Numbered from the stretch's first letter, positions 44,416-53,884 are shown. The stretch is DNA of 64,000 nt from Lachnospiraceae bacterium UBA7050 (GCA_002493905.1 DLAJ01000017.1:62001-126000); one strand, 5' to 3'. Numbers and translations are program-made. The notes: generated by a model not told the origin, from the letters alone.

Positions 44416-44436
44416 CTGGATTTGGGAGGGAACCGG

Positions 44437-45396
44437 ATGAACGGGCGACCACTTGTCATTCTTACAGGACCGACTGCGGTTGGAAAGACAGCACTTTCCA
44501 TTTCGCTGGCAAAAACAATCGGCGGAGAGATTATCTCCGCCGATTCCATGCAGGTTTACCGCCGTATGGACATCGGTACGGCAAAGATCAAAAAAGAGGA
44601 AACAGAGGGCGTTCCGCATCATCTGATTGATGTGCTTGAGCCGGAGGAGCCCTTTGATATTGTGCGTTTTCAGGCAATGGCAAAACAGGAAATGCACGCT
44701 ATTTATGAGAGAGGACATATTCCTGTTTTAGTAGGGGGAACGGGATTTTATATCCAGTCCGTGCTCTATGATATTGATTTTTTGGAACATTGTGAGGAGA
44801 GCCCCTGCAGGAAGCAGTTAGAAGAACAGGCGGAAACGCCGGAAGGTGCGGCAGCGCTCTATGAGCGGCTTTGCGAGATTGATCCGGAATCGGCAAAATT
44901 GATCCATGCCAATAATCTGAAACGCGTGATCCGTGCAATTGAATTTTACGAGGAAAACCATGCGCCGATCTCTGCACATAACGAGAGCCAGCGCAAAAGA
45001 CGGTCACCCTATGCGTTCTGTTATTTTGTCCTGAATGAGGCGCGTGAAAAACTGTATGCGCGTATTGATGCGCGTGTGGACCGGATGATGGAAGACGGCC
45101 TGCTGAAAGAAGTGGAGGACTTACGCGCGTCGGGATGCACACGCGGCATGGTTTCCATGCAGGGTCTTGGCTATAAAGAACTGCTTGACTATCTGGACGG
45201 GCAGATCAGCTTAGACGAGGCGGTTTATCGTATTAAGAGGGATACGCGGCATTTCGCAAAACGCCAGATCACATGGTTTAAGCGCGAGCGGGACGTCATC
45301 TGGCTTGAGCGGGGCGATTTTGATTCGGAAGACGCGATTCTTGCCGGGATGCTTGAACATCTGCAAAAAAGAGGCGTTTGGGCGCAGAAGACATAA
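44437..45396 (+). CDS. miaA: tRNA dimethylallyltransferase
   Basis: Transfers a dimethylallyl group to A37 of tRNAs reading UNN codons; substrate supplier for MiaB. 319 residues: P-loop GPTAVGKTALSI near 10-21, DSMQVYRRMDIGTAK near 36-50, LVGGTGFYIQSVLYD near 100-114, and the tail RDTRHFAKRQITWFKRE. GGGAGGG lies 6 bases before ATG 44437. Fourth gene of the miaB-mutS-mutL-miaA series. Confidence 0.96.
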   Translation: MNGRPLVILTGPTAVGKTALSISLAKTIGGEIISADSMQVYRRMDIGTAKIKKEETEGVPHHLIDVLEPEEPFDIVRFQAMAKQEMHAIYERGHIPVLVGGTGFYIQSVLYDIDFLEHCEESPCRKQLEEQAETPEGAAALYERLCEIDPESAKLIHANNLKRVIRAIEFYEENHAPISAHNESQRKRRSPYAFCYFVLNEAREKLYARIDARVDRMMEDGLLKEVEDLRASGCTRGMVSMQGLGYKELLDYLDGQISLDEAVYRIKRDTRHFAKRQITWFKRERDVIWLERGDFDSEDAILAGMLEHLQKRGVWAQKT

Positions 45397-45511
45397 AGAT
45401 ATGCCAGTTAAGATTACTGCAGGAAGAATGGTCAGGCAAAGGGAAAAAGTCGAAAAACATCCGAAATTATCCGTTTTGGGGATGATACAGACGAAACAGG
45501 AGATGGAGATC

Positions 45512-46819
45512 GTGACAGATACCACATTAGAAGCAATGTATGAAAGCATGGGGATTTCCCGTGAAGTTTATGAGGCCGGCAGACGCGTACAGGAACGTCT
45601 GCGCAGCCGGTTCCAGAAAATTGACGAGACAGCGCAGTATAATCAGCTCAAGGTGCTCAAAGCCATGCAGGAAGCGCGTGTTTCCGAGGCGTGCCTGCTT
45701 GGCACGACCGGCTATGGTTACGGGGATATTGGCAGAGATACGTTAGAGCAGGTCTACGCGAAGCTGTTTCATGCAGAAGATGCGCTTGTGCGTCCACAGA
45801 TCACCTGCGGCACACACGCGCTTGCGCTGGCACTCATGAGCAATGTAAGGCCGGGAGATGAAATCTTGTCCCCGGTCGGCAAACCCTATGACACGTTGGA
45901 GGAAGTGATCGGCATCCGGCCTTCTAAGGGTTCCCTTGCCGAGTACGGTGTCACATACCGGCAGGTGGAGCTCACAAAAGACGGCGGCTTTGACTATGAC
46001 GGAATCCGGGCGGCAGTCAATCAAAAGACAAAACTTGTTACGATTCAGCGCTCCAAAGGCTATCTGGAGCGCCCGACACTGTCAGTCGAAAAAATCGGAG
46101 AACTGATCTCATTTATTAAAAAGATAAAGCCGGACGTGATCTGTATGGTAGATAACTGTTATGGGGAATTTGTTGAACGGACGGAACCGACGGATGTCGG
46201 CGCGGACATGGCGGTCGGCTCCCTGATCAAGAATCCGGGTGGCGGGCTTGCCCCGATCGGCGGATATATTGCAGGGAAAAAAGAATGTGTGGAAAACGCG
46301 GCGTATCGTTTGACGTCGCCGGGACTTGGCAAGGAGGTCGGAGCATCACTCGGTGTGCTTACCAACTTTTATCAGGGACTTTTTATGGCGCCGGCTGTGA
46401 CGGCAAGTGCCTTAAAGGCGGCGGTCTTTGCGGCAAATCTCTATGAACCGTTCGGCTATGTGTGCACGCCTGACGCTTCGCAGGAACGTTATGACATCAT
46501 TCAGGCGATCCGGTTTGAAACGCCGGAGGGCGTGCGGGCATTTTGTCAGGCAGTGCAGGCAGCGGCAGCTGTAGACAGCCATGTTGTGCCGGAGCCGTGG
46601 GATATGCCGGGCTATGACAGCAAGGTCATCATGGCTGCCGGCGCGTTTGTGTCCGGTTCGTCAATCGAACTTTCGGCAGACGGGCCGATGAAGCCACCTT
46701 ACAATGTGTTTTTTCAAGGAGGGCTTACATGGGAGCATGCCGGTTTTGGCATTCTGAAAACCTTGCAGCGCTTTGTGGACGACGGTTTCATTGACAGGTC
46801 AGCGCTCTCTAAGCTGTAA
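45512..46819 (+). CDS. Methionine gamma-lyase-family PLP protein (YnbB-like)
   Basis: PLP-dependent Cys/Met-metabolism fold, often annotated aluminium resistance protein; true reaction unknown. About 435 residues: LGTTGYGYGDIGRD near 57-70, CGTHALALAL near 94, PLP-lysine region GSLIKNPGGGLAPIGGYIAG near 233-252, and FFQGGLTWEHAGFGIL at the end. Start uncertain: GTG 45512 follows AGGAG by 9 bases; ATG 45503 touches that site; ATG 45401 would add 37 residues with no site. Follows miaA in the same order in many clostridia. Confidence 0.88.
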   Translation: MTDTTLEAMYESMGISREVYEAGRRVQERLRSRFQKIDETAQYNQLKVLKAMQEARVSEACLLGTTGYGYGDIGRDTLEQVYAKLFHAEDALVRPQITCGTHALALALMSNVRPGDEILSPVGKPYDTLEEVIGIRPSKGSLAEYGVTYRQVELTKDGGFDYDGIRAAVNQKTKLVTIQRSKGYLERPTLSVEKIGELISFIKKIKPDVICMVDNCYGEFVERTEPTDVGADMAVGSLIKNPGGGLAPIGGYIAGKKECVENAAYRLTSPGLGKEVGASLGVLTNFYQGLFMAPAVTASALKAAVFAANLYEPFGYVCTPDASQERYDIIQAIRFETPEGVRAFCQAVQAAAAVDSHVVPEPWDMPGYDSKVIMAAGAFVSGSSIELSADGPMKPPYNVFFQGGLTWEHAGFGILKTLQRFVDDGFIDRSALSKL

Positions 46820-46905
46820 GCCGCATGTAACAGTTCAGCTATATGGCATCAGTGTAACGGTTCAGCCGGAAGGCCGGACCATTACAGCCGCATGGCAAAA
46901 AACAT
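46820..46905 (+). repeat. Short repeated element in YnbB-radC gap
   Basis: Two copies of GTAAC(A/G)GTTCAGC at about 46827 and 46855, the second forming an imperfect stem with GGCCGGACCATTAC. No gene is seen between 46820 and 47018. Confidence 0.45.
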
Positions 46906-46915
46906 CATAATGAGG

Positions 46916-46944
46916 TATACATGATTTTGGTTTTGTGTTAGAAT
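46916..46944 (+). promoter_or_regulatory. Promoter candidate before radC
   Basis: TATACA (46916-46921), 17-bp spacer, TAGAAT (46939-46944), 75 bp before the radC start. It would drive radC and possibly the shape cluster. Confidence 0.45.
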
Positions 46945-47018
46945 AGTATCGATTGTGGGCACCCTCATCACGCGCAGATGTATCCGAAGAGTATTTTGAA
47001 GCGAACGAGGGTATACTT

Positions 47019-47690
47019 ATGAAAAATCAGACAGACTTACCGTATGAGAAATTTCTTGCATACGGTGCACAGAATCTAACGGATGCGGAGCTTCTTGCCA
47101 TTATCATCCGAACGGGAACCAAGGGTGAGGACGCGCTTGGACTGGCGAAAAAAATCCTTTCCATGAACGCCAATCAAGATGGTTTGCTGCAGCTTCAGCA
47201 TATTCATCTGGAGCAGTTAAAATCCCTTAAGGGAATCGGCGAAGTAAAAGCAGTGCGGATTAAGTGCGTCGCCGAACTGTCAAACCGGATTGCGGCCTGC
47301 CGTATGCGGGAACGGGTGGATTTTTCCAAGCCGGAGCTGGTTGCCGCTTATTACATGGAGCAGATGCGCCACCTTGAAAATGAGCAGGTGCGGATGCTTC
47401 TGCTTGATAACCGGTGCCGCCTCATTATGGATGCGGTACTGTCAACGGGAACGGTGAATTTCTCCGTTCTTTCGCCGCGCGATATTTTTATCCGGGCGCT
47501 GGAGTATCGGGCAGTCTATATCATGCTGCTGCATAATCACCCGAGCGGGGACCCGGAACCAAGCGGAGAAGATTATACGGTGACGGCAAAGATTAAGGCG
47601 GCGGGTTCCTTCCTGCAGATTCCGTTATTGGACCACATCATCATCGGCGATGGCCGGTATGTGAGCTTTCTGGAGGAGAAGCTTCTGTGA
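47019..47690 (+). CDS. radC: RadC family protein
   Basis: JAB/MPN-domain protein with a helix-hairpin-helix start; historically linked to DNA repair, function not settled. 223 residues: AQNLTDAELLAIIIRTGT near 18-35, LKGIGEVKAVRIKC (HhH) near 69, and the metal site LHNHPSGDPEPSGED near 170-184. ATG 47019 follows GAGGGT. Next to mreB, the usual order in Firmicutes. Confidence 0.95.
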   Translation: MKNQTDLPYEKFLAYGAQNLTDAELLAIIIRTGTKGEDALGLAKKILSMNANQDGLLQLQHIHLEQLKSLKGIGEVKAVRIKCVAELSNRIAACRMRERVDFSKPELVAAYYMEQMRHLENEQVRMLLLDNRCRLIMDAVLSTGTVNFSVLSPRDIFIRALEYRAVYIMLLHNHPSGDPEPSGEDYTVTAKIKAAGSFLQIPLLDHIIIGDGRYVSFLEEKLL

Positions 47691-47720
47691 GAGAACACCA
47701 CTACTGTTAGAAAGGGGTAC

Positions 47721-48737
47721 ATGAGGTTGGGAAATAATACATTCGGCATCGACCTTGGGACAAGCAACATCAAAATTTACAGCAGGAACGAGGACGCAAT
47801 CCTTGTGGAGAAAAACATGATTGCGATCGAGAACAAAAACACGCTGTTTGCCTATGGCGATTCGGCGTATGAAATGTTCGAAAAAGCGCCTTCCAATATC
47901 CATATTTCCTACCCGCTCTGCAACGGCGTGATTGCGGATATCCAGAATATGCAGCTTCTTGTGAAATATTTCGTCAGTGATATCTGCAAAGGCAATATCC
48001 GTCCGGCCGATTATTACATTGCGGTACCGACAGATGTGACGGAAGTTGAAAAGAGAGCGTTTTATGATCTGGTGAAGGACGCGGGCGTAAAAGCACGCAA
48101 GATCATGGTTGTGGAGAAAGCAGTTGCAGACGGACTCGGGCTGGACATTGACGTAAAAAATTCACAGGGCGTTCTGGTTGTCAACGTTGGTTATGATACA
48201 ACGGAGATTTCCATTTTGTCGCTTGGCGGGATTGTTTTAAGCAAAATGATCAAAGTGGGCGGGCAGAAATTCGACGAGGCGATCCGCAACGCAATCCGGA
48301 GGGAATACAGTCTTCTGATCGGCGGAAAGACGGCGGAAAAAGTTAAAATTTCGCTGTGTGAACTGGAGGAAAATAGTGCGAATGCAGTTGTGTACGGACG
48401 CGACATTGTGACCGGGCTTCCGGTGGAGCGTGAGATACCGACTTCACTTGTAGACGAGTGCCTGAAAGAACATTTTGCGACGATTATTGATAACATCAAG
48501 GTGATTCTGGAGAGAACACCGCCTGAACTTGCGGCGGATATCTACCGTCATGGTGTCTACCTGACCGGAGGCGCGTCGCAGGTTAAGCACCTTGCTGAAC
48601 TGATTGCAAAAGGAACCGGACTAAAGATTAATTCGATTGATACGCCGATCGAGAGCGTTGCACTCGGTCTGGCGAAGATCATTAAAGAAGATAACTATAA
48701 ATCTGTTGCGTATGCGATTGAAGGAATGAGCAAGTAA
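47721..48737 (+). CDS. mreB: Rod shape-determining protein MreB
   Basis: Bacterial actin that guides lateral wall synthesis at the membrane. 338 residues: phosphate-1 loop GIDLGTSNIKIY near 8-19, connector and phosphate-2 region VNVGYDTTEISILSLGGIV near 154-172 and adenosine region LTGGASQVKHLAELI near 275-289. The fold is complete though the motif sequences differ from the consensus MreB (GIDLGTANT, DIGGGTT), so it may be an MreB paralogue; its place before mreC-mreD argues for the main one. AAAGGGG precedes the ATG. Confidence 0.9.
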   Translation: MRLGNNTFGIDLGTSNIKIYSRNEDAILVEKNMIAIENKNTLFAYGDSAYEMFEKAPSNIHISYPLCNGVIADIQNMQLLVKYFVSDICKGNIRPADYYIAVPTDVTEVEKRAFYDLVKDAGVKARKIMVVEKAVADGLGLDIDVKNSQGVLVVNVGYDTTEISILSLGGIVLSKMIKVGGQKFDEAIRNAIRREYSLLIGGKTAEKVKISLCELEENSANAVVYGRDIVTGLPVEREIPTSLVDECLKEHFATIIDNIKVILERTPPELAADIYRHGVYLTGGASQVKHLAELIAKGTGLKINSIDTPIESVALGLAKIIKEDNYKSVAYAIEGMSK

Positions 48738-48739
48738 GT

Positions 48740-49612
48740 ATGAGTCCTGTTATTAAAAAAAAGGGAGAACATTTTCACCTTCCAAGCAAATATCTTCTCC
48801 TGATCCTGACGGTTTTGTGCGTCGGCATGATGCTGATTACGCTGACGACGGATTTTACCAAAGGACCGTTAAACGGGATAGTGGGAGCTGTGATTACGCC
48901 GTTTCAGGCAGGAATCAGCGAAGTGGGCAGCTATTTGTCGGAGCGTGTGGACGAGCTCGTTGAAATCCGTGATCTGCTTACGGAGAATGAAGACCTAAAA
49001 CGCCAGATTGACGAATTGACGTTACAGAACACACTGCTGCAGCAGGACCGGTTTGAGCTATATCAGCTCAGGGAACTTTATGAGCTGGATCAGTCCTACG
49101 AAGGTTATACGAAGGTCGGAGCGCGCATTATTGCGAAGGATGCAGGCAACTGGTTTTCGTCTTTTATTATTGATAAGGGGACGGACGACGGGCTTGCTGT
49201 CGATATGAATGTGATCGCGGACGGCGGACTTGTGGGGCGGATTACGGTGATTGGCCCGAACTGGGCGCGCGTGGAGTCCGTCATTGCGGATAATGTCAAC
49301 GTCAGCGGAATGGTATTATCAACGGAGGACAATGTCATTGTATCAGGCAGTCTGGAGCTCATGGCGGGCGGAAAGATTTCGTTTTCCCAACTGATCGATT
49401 CGGACAATGAAGTCATGATTGGTGATAAGATCGTGACCTCCAATATATCGGATAAATATCTTCCGGGTATCGTGATCGGCTACATAACGCAGATCGATAC
49501 GGACGCAAACAACTTATCAAAATCGGGTTTTCTGACGCCGGCAGTCGATTTTGAGCATTTGGAGGTTGTTTTGGTTGTCCTTGACAGAAAACAGACTGTC
49601 GGTGAACCGTAA
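48740..49612 (+). CDS. mreC: Rod shape-determining protein MreC
   Basis: Bitopic scaffold that links MreB to PBP2 and RodA. 290 residues: cytosolic start, helix at about 19-37 (LLILTVLCVGMMLITLT), coiled coil at about 70-105 (ENEDLKRQIDELTLQN), then the two beta-barrel domains with RIIAKDAGNWFSSFIIDKG and GLVGRI near 150. Begins 3 bp after mreB. Confidence 0.93.
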   Translation: MSPVIKKKGEHFHLPSKYLLLILTVLCVGMMLITLTTDFTKGPLNGIVGAVITPFQAGISEVGSYLSERVDELVEIRDLLTENEDLKRQIDELTLQNTLLQQDRFELYQLRELYELDQSYEGYTKVGARIIAKDAGNWFSSFIIDKGTDDGLAVDMNVIADGGLVGRITVIGPNWARVESVIADNVNVSGMVLSTEDNVIVSGSLELMAGGKISFSQLIDSDNEVMIGDKIVTSNISDKYLPGIVIGYITQIDTDANNLSKSGFLTPAVDFEHLEVVLVVLDRKQTVGEP

Positions 49613-49634
49613 GTCTTAGGAATGAGGAAGCTGA

Positions 49635-50150
49635 ATGAGAAAAATTGTGATAGCGCTGATGGTACTGTTCTGCTTTGTACTGCAGGGGACGCTTATGCAA
49701 TGGATTGCGCTTGGAGGGATCGCACCGAATCTGCTGATCATCATGGCGTCCGCTTACGGGTTCATGCGCGGAAAAAAGAACGGTTTACTGGTAGGTTTTT
49801 TCTGCGGCCTGCTGACGGATATCTTTTTTGGTCAGGTCATCGGATTTTACGCGATTATTTACATGTATATCGGATACGCAAACGGCATGTTCCACCGCGT
49901 GTTTTTCCCGGAGGATATTAAACTGCCGCTGTTTTTAATCACAGTCAGCGATCTTGTGTACGGTTTCGCGGTTTATGTCCTGTTATACCTGTTGAGAGGG
50001 CGCTTTGAGCTGCCTTTTTATTTTTTGCATGTGATTCTGCCCGAAATGGTGTATACAATTGTACTAACGGTTTTAATTTATCCGGTGAACTTAAAAATAA
50101 ACCGTAAATTTGATGAGATTGAGAAAAGGAGCGAGAAGAAGTTTGTTTAG
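49635..50150 (+). CDS. mreD: Rod shape-determining protein MreD
   Basis: Small polytopic membrane protein of the elongasome. 171 residues with five or six helices; typical GLLVGFFCGLLTDIFFGQVIGFYA near 53-76. The 3' end overlaps the mrdA start. Confidence 0.92.
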   Translation: MRKIVIALMVLFCFVLQGTLMQWIALGGIAPNLLIIMASAYGFMRGKKNGLLVGFFCGLLTDIFFGQVIGFYAIIYMYIGYANGMFHRVFFPEDIKLPLFLITVSDLVYGFAVYVLLYLLRGRFELPFYFLHVILPEMVYTIVLTVLIYPVNLKINRKFDEIEKRSEKKFV

Positions 50151-53031
50151 TAATTTTAAGGACTGGCTGATCCGGTTTGTCACATCCCGTTTTTTCATAC
50201 TTTCTCTGCTTGTGATCGGTCTGTGCGCAGCACTTGTTTACAGGCTGTTTGATTTACAGATCGTGCACGGCGAATCCTACATGGAAAATTTCAGGCTCCG
50301 CATCAGAAAAGAGCGCTCCATTCAAAGCACGCGCGGTCAGATTTTTGACCGAAACGGTAACATCATTGCCTATAATGAGCTTGCCTATTCTGTGATCATT
50401 GAGGATGTTTATGATTCCGGTTCGAACAAAAATGAAGAACTAAACACGACAATTTATAACCTGATTCACATGATAGAAGAGAATGGGGATTCCGTGATCA
50501 ATGATTTTTCCATTGTGATTGATGAAGATGGAAAATTTTCTTATACAGTAACAGGAAACGTGCTGCTGCGTTTTCTGGCGGACATTTACGGACACAGCAG
50601 CATTCAGGATCTGACCTACGCGGAGAAGACAGCGACGCCTGATGAGGTAATGGAATATCTGGGGGGCAGACGGCGCTTTGCCGTTGGGAAATATCTTTAT
50701 GATGAGGATGGCAGTTATCTGCTGGACGAGGCAGGGAACCGGCAGTTTTTGGTTGGAGAGGGATACACAAAGGAGGAACTGCTAAAAATTGTGACGATTC
50801 GTTATGCCATGAGCCTGAACAGCTATCAGAAGTATATTCCGACGACGGTGGCAACGGATGTTTCGCAGGAGACGATTGTTACAGTAATGGAAAACAGTGA
50901 TCTGCTTGCGGGCGTATCCATCTTTGAGGATACGATACGCAAATATGTGAATGCCGTTTATTTCAGCAATATTGTCGGTTATACGGGCAAGATCTCTTCG
51001 GAGGAGCTTGTAACGTATCAGGCACAAAGCGACAATTATGCGAGCAGCGACATTGTCGGGAAAACAGGCATTGAGCAGAGTATGGAAATGGAGCTGCAGG
51101 GCACGAAAGGCTCTGAGATCGTGTATGTTGATAATTTAGGCAGGGTCATTGAAACAGCGGAACGTACGGAGCCGACTGCGGGGAATGATATTTATCTGAC
51201 AATTGACATGGAACTGCAGGAGACAGCTTACCATATACTGGAGCAGAAGATTGCGGGCATCCTGCTTGAAAAGATCAAGAACATCAAAGAGTATATCCCT
51301 ACAGAACATGCAACGGAAAGCCAGATTCAGATTCCAATTTACGACGTGTACTTTGCGCTGTTTGACAATAATGTCTTGAAGATGAACGATTTTGATCATG
51401 AAGATGCGACCGAGACCGAAAGCATTGTCTATGCAAATTATCTGGATAACAAGGACATTGTAATGGAAAGGCTCCGTCAGGAGCTCTTGGAGACAGGAAC
51501 GGTTTACCGCGATCTGGACACGGAATATGCGGTTTACGAGAGCTATATCGTGACAATGCTGCAGTCGGATAATGTCGGTATTCTGCGGACAGAGCGGATC
51601 GACACGTCAGATGCGACATATAAGGCGTGGCGAAATGATGAGACGATCAGTCTTCAGGAATATCTGCGCCATGCGATATCTATGAACTGGATAGATACGG
51701 CAAAGCTCCCGCTTAACGATCAATATGCGGATTCAGAGGAAATCTATGCGGTGCTCGTGGATTATATGATATCTTATCTGAGCGACAATACGGAATTTGG
51801 CAAACGCATGATCAAATATATGATCTTAAATGACAGACTGACAGGGAAGCAGGTGTGCCAGCTTTTGATCGACAGGGAAATCGTGCATCTGACAGATGAG
51901 GAGCTTGCCGCATTTGCCAATCAGGCAGTCAGTCCGTATCAGTTTATGAGGAACCGCATTCAAAACCTCGATATTACGCCTGCGCAGCTTGCACTGGATC
52001 CGTGTACCGGAGATATGGTAATTACAGACGTCAATACGGGTGACGTGCTTGCCATGGTATCTTATCCGGGATATGACACGAACCGCGTGTCGGATGCGGC
52101 TTACTGGAATAAAATCAATACCGACTTATCGTACCCGATGCTGAATTACACAACGCAGCGCAGAACGGCACCGGGATCCACCTTTAAGATGGTTTCGGCA
52201 TCCGCCGTACTTGAGGACGGTTTTTTAACAACACAGGATAAGATCGTCTGCCACGGTATGTTTGACCGTCTGGATGCGGCAAACCGCTGCTGGATTTATC
52301 CCGGTGCGCACGGTTCCTTAAATGTGTCGGGCGCAATCCGCAATTCGTGCAACTGCTTTTTTTATGAGGCGGCTTACCGGATGAGTCTGGAGGACGGCAC
52401 TTATGATTCCGATGCGGGCATTGAAGTGCTGACGAAATATGCGGAGCTTTTTGGACTGGGAGATAAGTCGGGAGTGGAAGTGGAGGAGTCTGCGCCTAAA
52501 ATTTCAGATGAATATCCGGTTATCACCGCAATCGGACAGGGCAACGCCAACTACTCCACCGCGCAGCTTGCGCGATACGTTACAACAGTCGCAAACAGCG
52601 GAACGTGTTATAATTTGACATTGATAGACCGTATTGAGGATGCGGAGGGAAATATTATCCGGCAAAATCATGCGGAGGTCAGAAATACGCTGGACTTCGC
52701 GGATACCACATGGGATGCCATCCATACGGGCATGCGTCAGGTGATTGAGAATAAGCGTTACTATGCGGGACTTGAAGTTCAGGTCGCTGGAAAGACCGGG
52801 ACGGCACAGGAAAGCAGAACGCGTCCGCCCCATGCGCTTTTTGTATGCTACGCACCATATGAAAACCCTGAGATTGCGATCGCGACGCGTATCGAGTACG
52901 GTTATACTTCTGATTACGCGGCGGAAACGACGCGGGATGTGATCAAATACTATTTCGGACTTGCCCCGAAAGAGGAGCTTGTCACCGGAATGGCGGATGA
53001 CATTCAGGCATCCGGTGCCAGAACGGACTAA
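50143..53031 (+). CDS. mrdA: Penicillin-binding protein 2 (elongasome transpeptidase)
   Basis: Class B PBP that cross-links lateral wall peptidoglycan with RodA. About 962 residues from TTG 50143. Helix near 15-35, pedestal/dimerisation region (RIRKERSIQSTRGQIFDRNG), transpeptidase motifs Ser679-x-x-Lys (GSTFK), Ser735-Cys-Asn and Lys884-Thr-Gly (KTGTAQ). It is longer than Bacillus PBP2A (about 716): residues about 366-620 are an extra helical segment between LTIDMELQ and the TGDMVITDVNTGDVLAMVSYPG entry to the catalytic domain. The TTG is 11 bases from AAGGAG; ATG 50113 is the other choice. Confidence 0.93.
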   Translation: MFSNFKDWLIRFVTSRFFILSLLVIGLCAALVYRLFDLQIVHGESYMENFRLRIRKERSIQSTRGQIFDRNGNIIAYNELAYSVIIEDVYDSGSNKNEELNTTIYNLIHMIEENGDSVINDFSIVIDEDGKFSYTVTGNVLLRFLADIYGHSSIQDLTYAEKTATPDEVMEYLGGRRRFAVGKYLYDEDGSYLLDEAGNRQFLVGEGYTKEELLKIVTIRYAMSLNSYQKYIPTTVATDVSQETIVTVMENSDLLAGVSIFEDTIRKYVNAVYFSNIVGYTGKISSEELVTYQAQSDNYASSDIVGKTGIEQSMEMELQGTKGSEIVYVDNLGRVIETAERTEPTAGNDIYLTIDMELQETAYHILEQKIAGILLEKIKNIKEYIPTEHATESQIQIPIYDVYFALFDNNVLKMNDFDHEDATETESIVYANYLDNKDIVMERLRQELLETGTVYRDLDTEYAVYESYIVTMLQSDNVGILRTERIDTSDATYKAWRNDETISLQEYLRHAISMNWIDTAKLPLNDQYADSEEIYAVLVDYMISYLSDNTEFGKRMIKYMILNDRLTGKQVCQLLIDREIVHLTDEELAAFANQAVSPYQFMRNRIQNLDITPAQLALDPCTGDMVITDVNTGDVLAMVSYPGYDTNRVSDAAYWNKINTDLSYPMLNYTTQRRTAPGSTFKMVSASAVLEDGFLTTQDKIVCHGMFDRLDAANRCWIYPGAHGSLNVSGAIRNSCNCFFYEAAYRMSLEDGTYDSDAGIEVLTKYAELFGLGDKSGVEVEESAPKISDEYPVITAIGQGNANYSTAQLARYVTTVANSGTCYNLTLIDRIEDAEGNIIRQNHAEVRNTLDFADTTWDAIHTGMRQVIENKRYYAGLEVQVAGKTGTAQESRTRPPHALFVCYAPYENPEIAIATRIEYGYTSDYAAETTRDVIKYYFGLAPKEELVTGMADDIQASGARTD

Positions 53032-53032
53032 A

Positions 53033-53059
53033 AAAGAGTTTGCGTTCCGCAAACTCTTT
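53033..53059 (+). promoter_or_regulatory. Hairpin 1 of mrdA-minC gap
   Basis: Perfect 11-bp stem AAAGAGTTTGC / GCAAACTCTTT with a 5-nt loop, right behind the mrdA stop. Tail TTTC is too short for a firm terminator call. Confidence 0.6.
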
Positions 53060-53060
53060 C

Positions 53061-53081
53061 GAAGAACGCTGCGCGTTCTTC
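53061..53081 (+). promoter_or_regulatory. Hairpin 2 of mrdA-minC gap
   Basis: Perfect 9-bp stem GAAGAACGC / GCGTTCTTC with TGC loop. Confidence 0.6.
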
Positions 53082-53102
53082 TGGGCTGCGGAAACTCTCT
53101 TC

Positions 53103-53127
53103 GAAGAAATGCCAAAGGTATTTCTTC
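53103..53127 (+). promoter_or_regulatory. Hairpin 3 of mrdA-minC gap
   Basis: 11-bp stem GAAGAAATGCC / GGTATTTCTTC (one G-T pair) with AAA loop. Followed by AACGCAAAGCGGATTCTTCC, a half copy of the hairpin seen at 44343. Confidence 0.6.
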
Positions 53128-53200
53128 TGGAACGCAAAGCGGATTCTTCCGGGATCAGGAAAAACTTACAGTTTTTGGCAGAAAGGAGTGTGAAAATAGA

Positions 53201-53884
53201 TTGAGTAATCCCTTGGTGATGATAAAAAGTTATCCGCACGGCATTGCACTGCACCTGGATGCGGACGCTCCGTTTTCGGATATTCTTGAGGAACTGAAAG
53301 ATAAAATGAAGGAAGCTGCCGGGTTTTTTCAGGGAGCAAGGCTGGCATTGTCCATTGAGGACAGGAAAGTCAGCCCGCAGGAAGAGCGCCAGCTCATTCA
53401 GGCGCTGGCACTTTACGGGGGGCCTGATATTTTCTGCGTTGCAGAAAGAAGCGGCAGAGGGGACGATTTTTATGTACATGCGCTGCAGAAAGCGGAGCCA
53501 CGCGCAGCAGAGGAACCGTATCTTTTACATAAAGGCAGCCTGACTGACGGGGAGGTATTGGAAAACAGTAAAAAAACCATCATTGTGATCGGAGACATCG
53601 GTGAGGACTGTCGTGTGATCTCGGCGCGCAACATTATTGTGCTTGGGGGATTATACGGAGAGGCGTATGCAGGTACGGACTCCAACGAAAATCATTATGT
53701 TGCCGCTCTGAGTATGGAGACGGACAGGATCACGATTGCCGGCTGCAAGGCGGCAGAGCAGAAAGGAAAATGGTTTTCACGCACGAAGAAGCAGCCGCAG
53801 ATTGCGGTTGTAAGAAACCATGAGGTAATAAAAGAGACCATCACAAAAGAATACCTGAATGATTCCGGCTTAGAGTTGTTTTAA
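53201..53884 (+). CDS. minC: Septum site-determining protein MinC
   Basis: FtsZ inhibitor that with MinD blocks division near the poles. About 227 residues: N-terminal domain (IKSYPHGIALHLDADAPFSDILEELKDK), linker, C-terminal beta-helix with IVIGDIGEDCRVISARNIIVLGGLYGEAYAG (the MinC_C Gly pattern). The frame is open from 52961 but the upstream part runs through the hairpins and overlaps mrdA; TTG 53201, 12 bases behind AAAGGAG, is chosen. ATG 53219 is in frame. Confidence 0.92.
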   Translation: MSNPLVMIKSYPHGIALHLDADAPFSDILEELKDKMKEAAGFFQGARLALSIEDRKVSPQEERQLIQALALYGGPDIFCVAERSGRGDDFYVHALQKAEPRAAEEPYLLHKGSLTDGEVLENSKKTIIVIGDIGEDCRVISARNIIVLGGLYGEAYAGTDSNENHYVAALSMETDRITIAGCKAAEQKGKWFSRTKKQPQIAVVRNHEVIKETITKEYLNDSGLELF

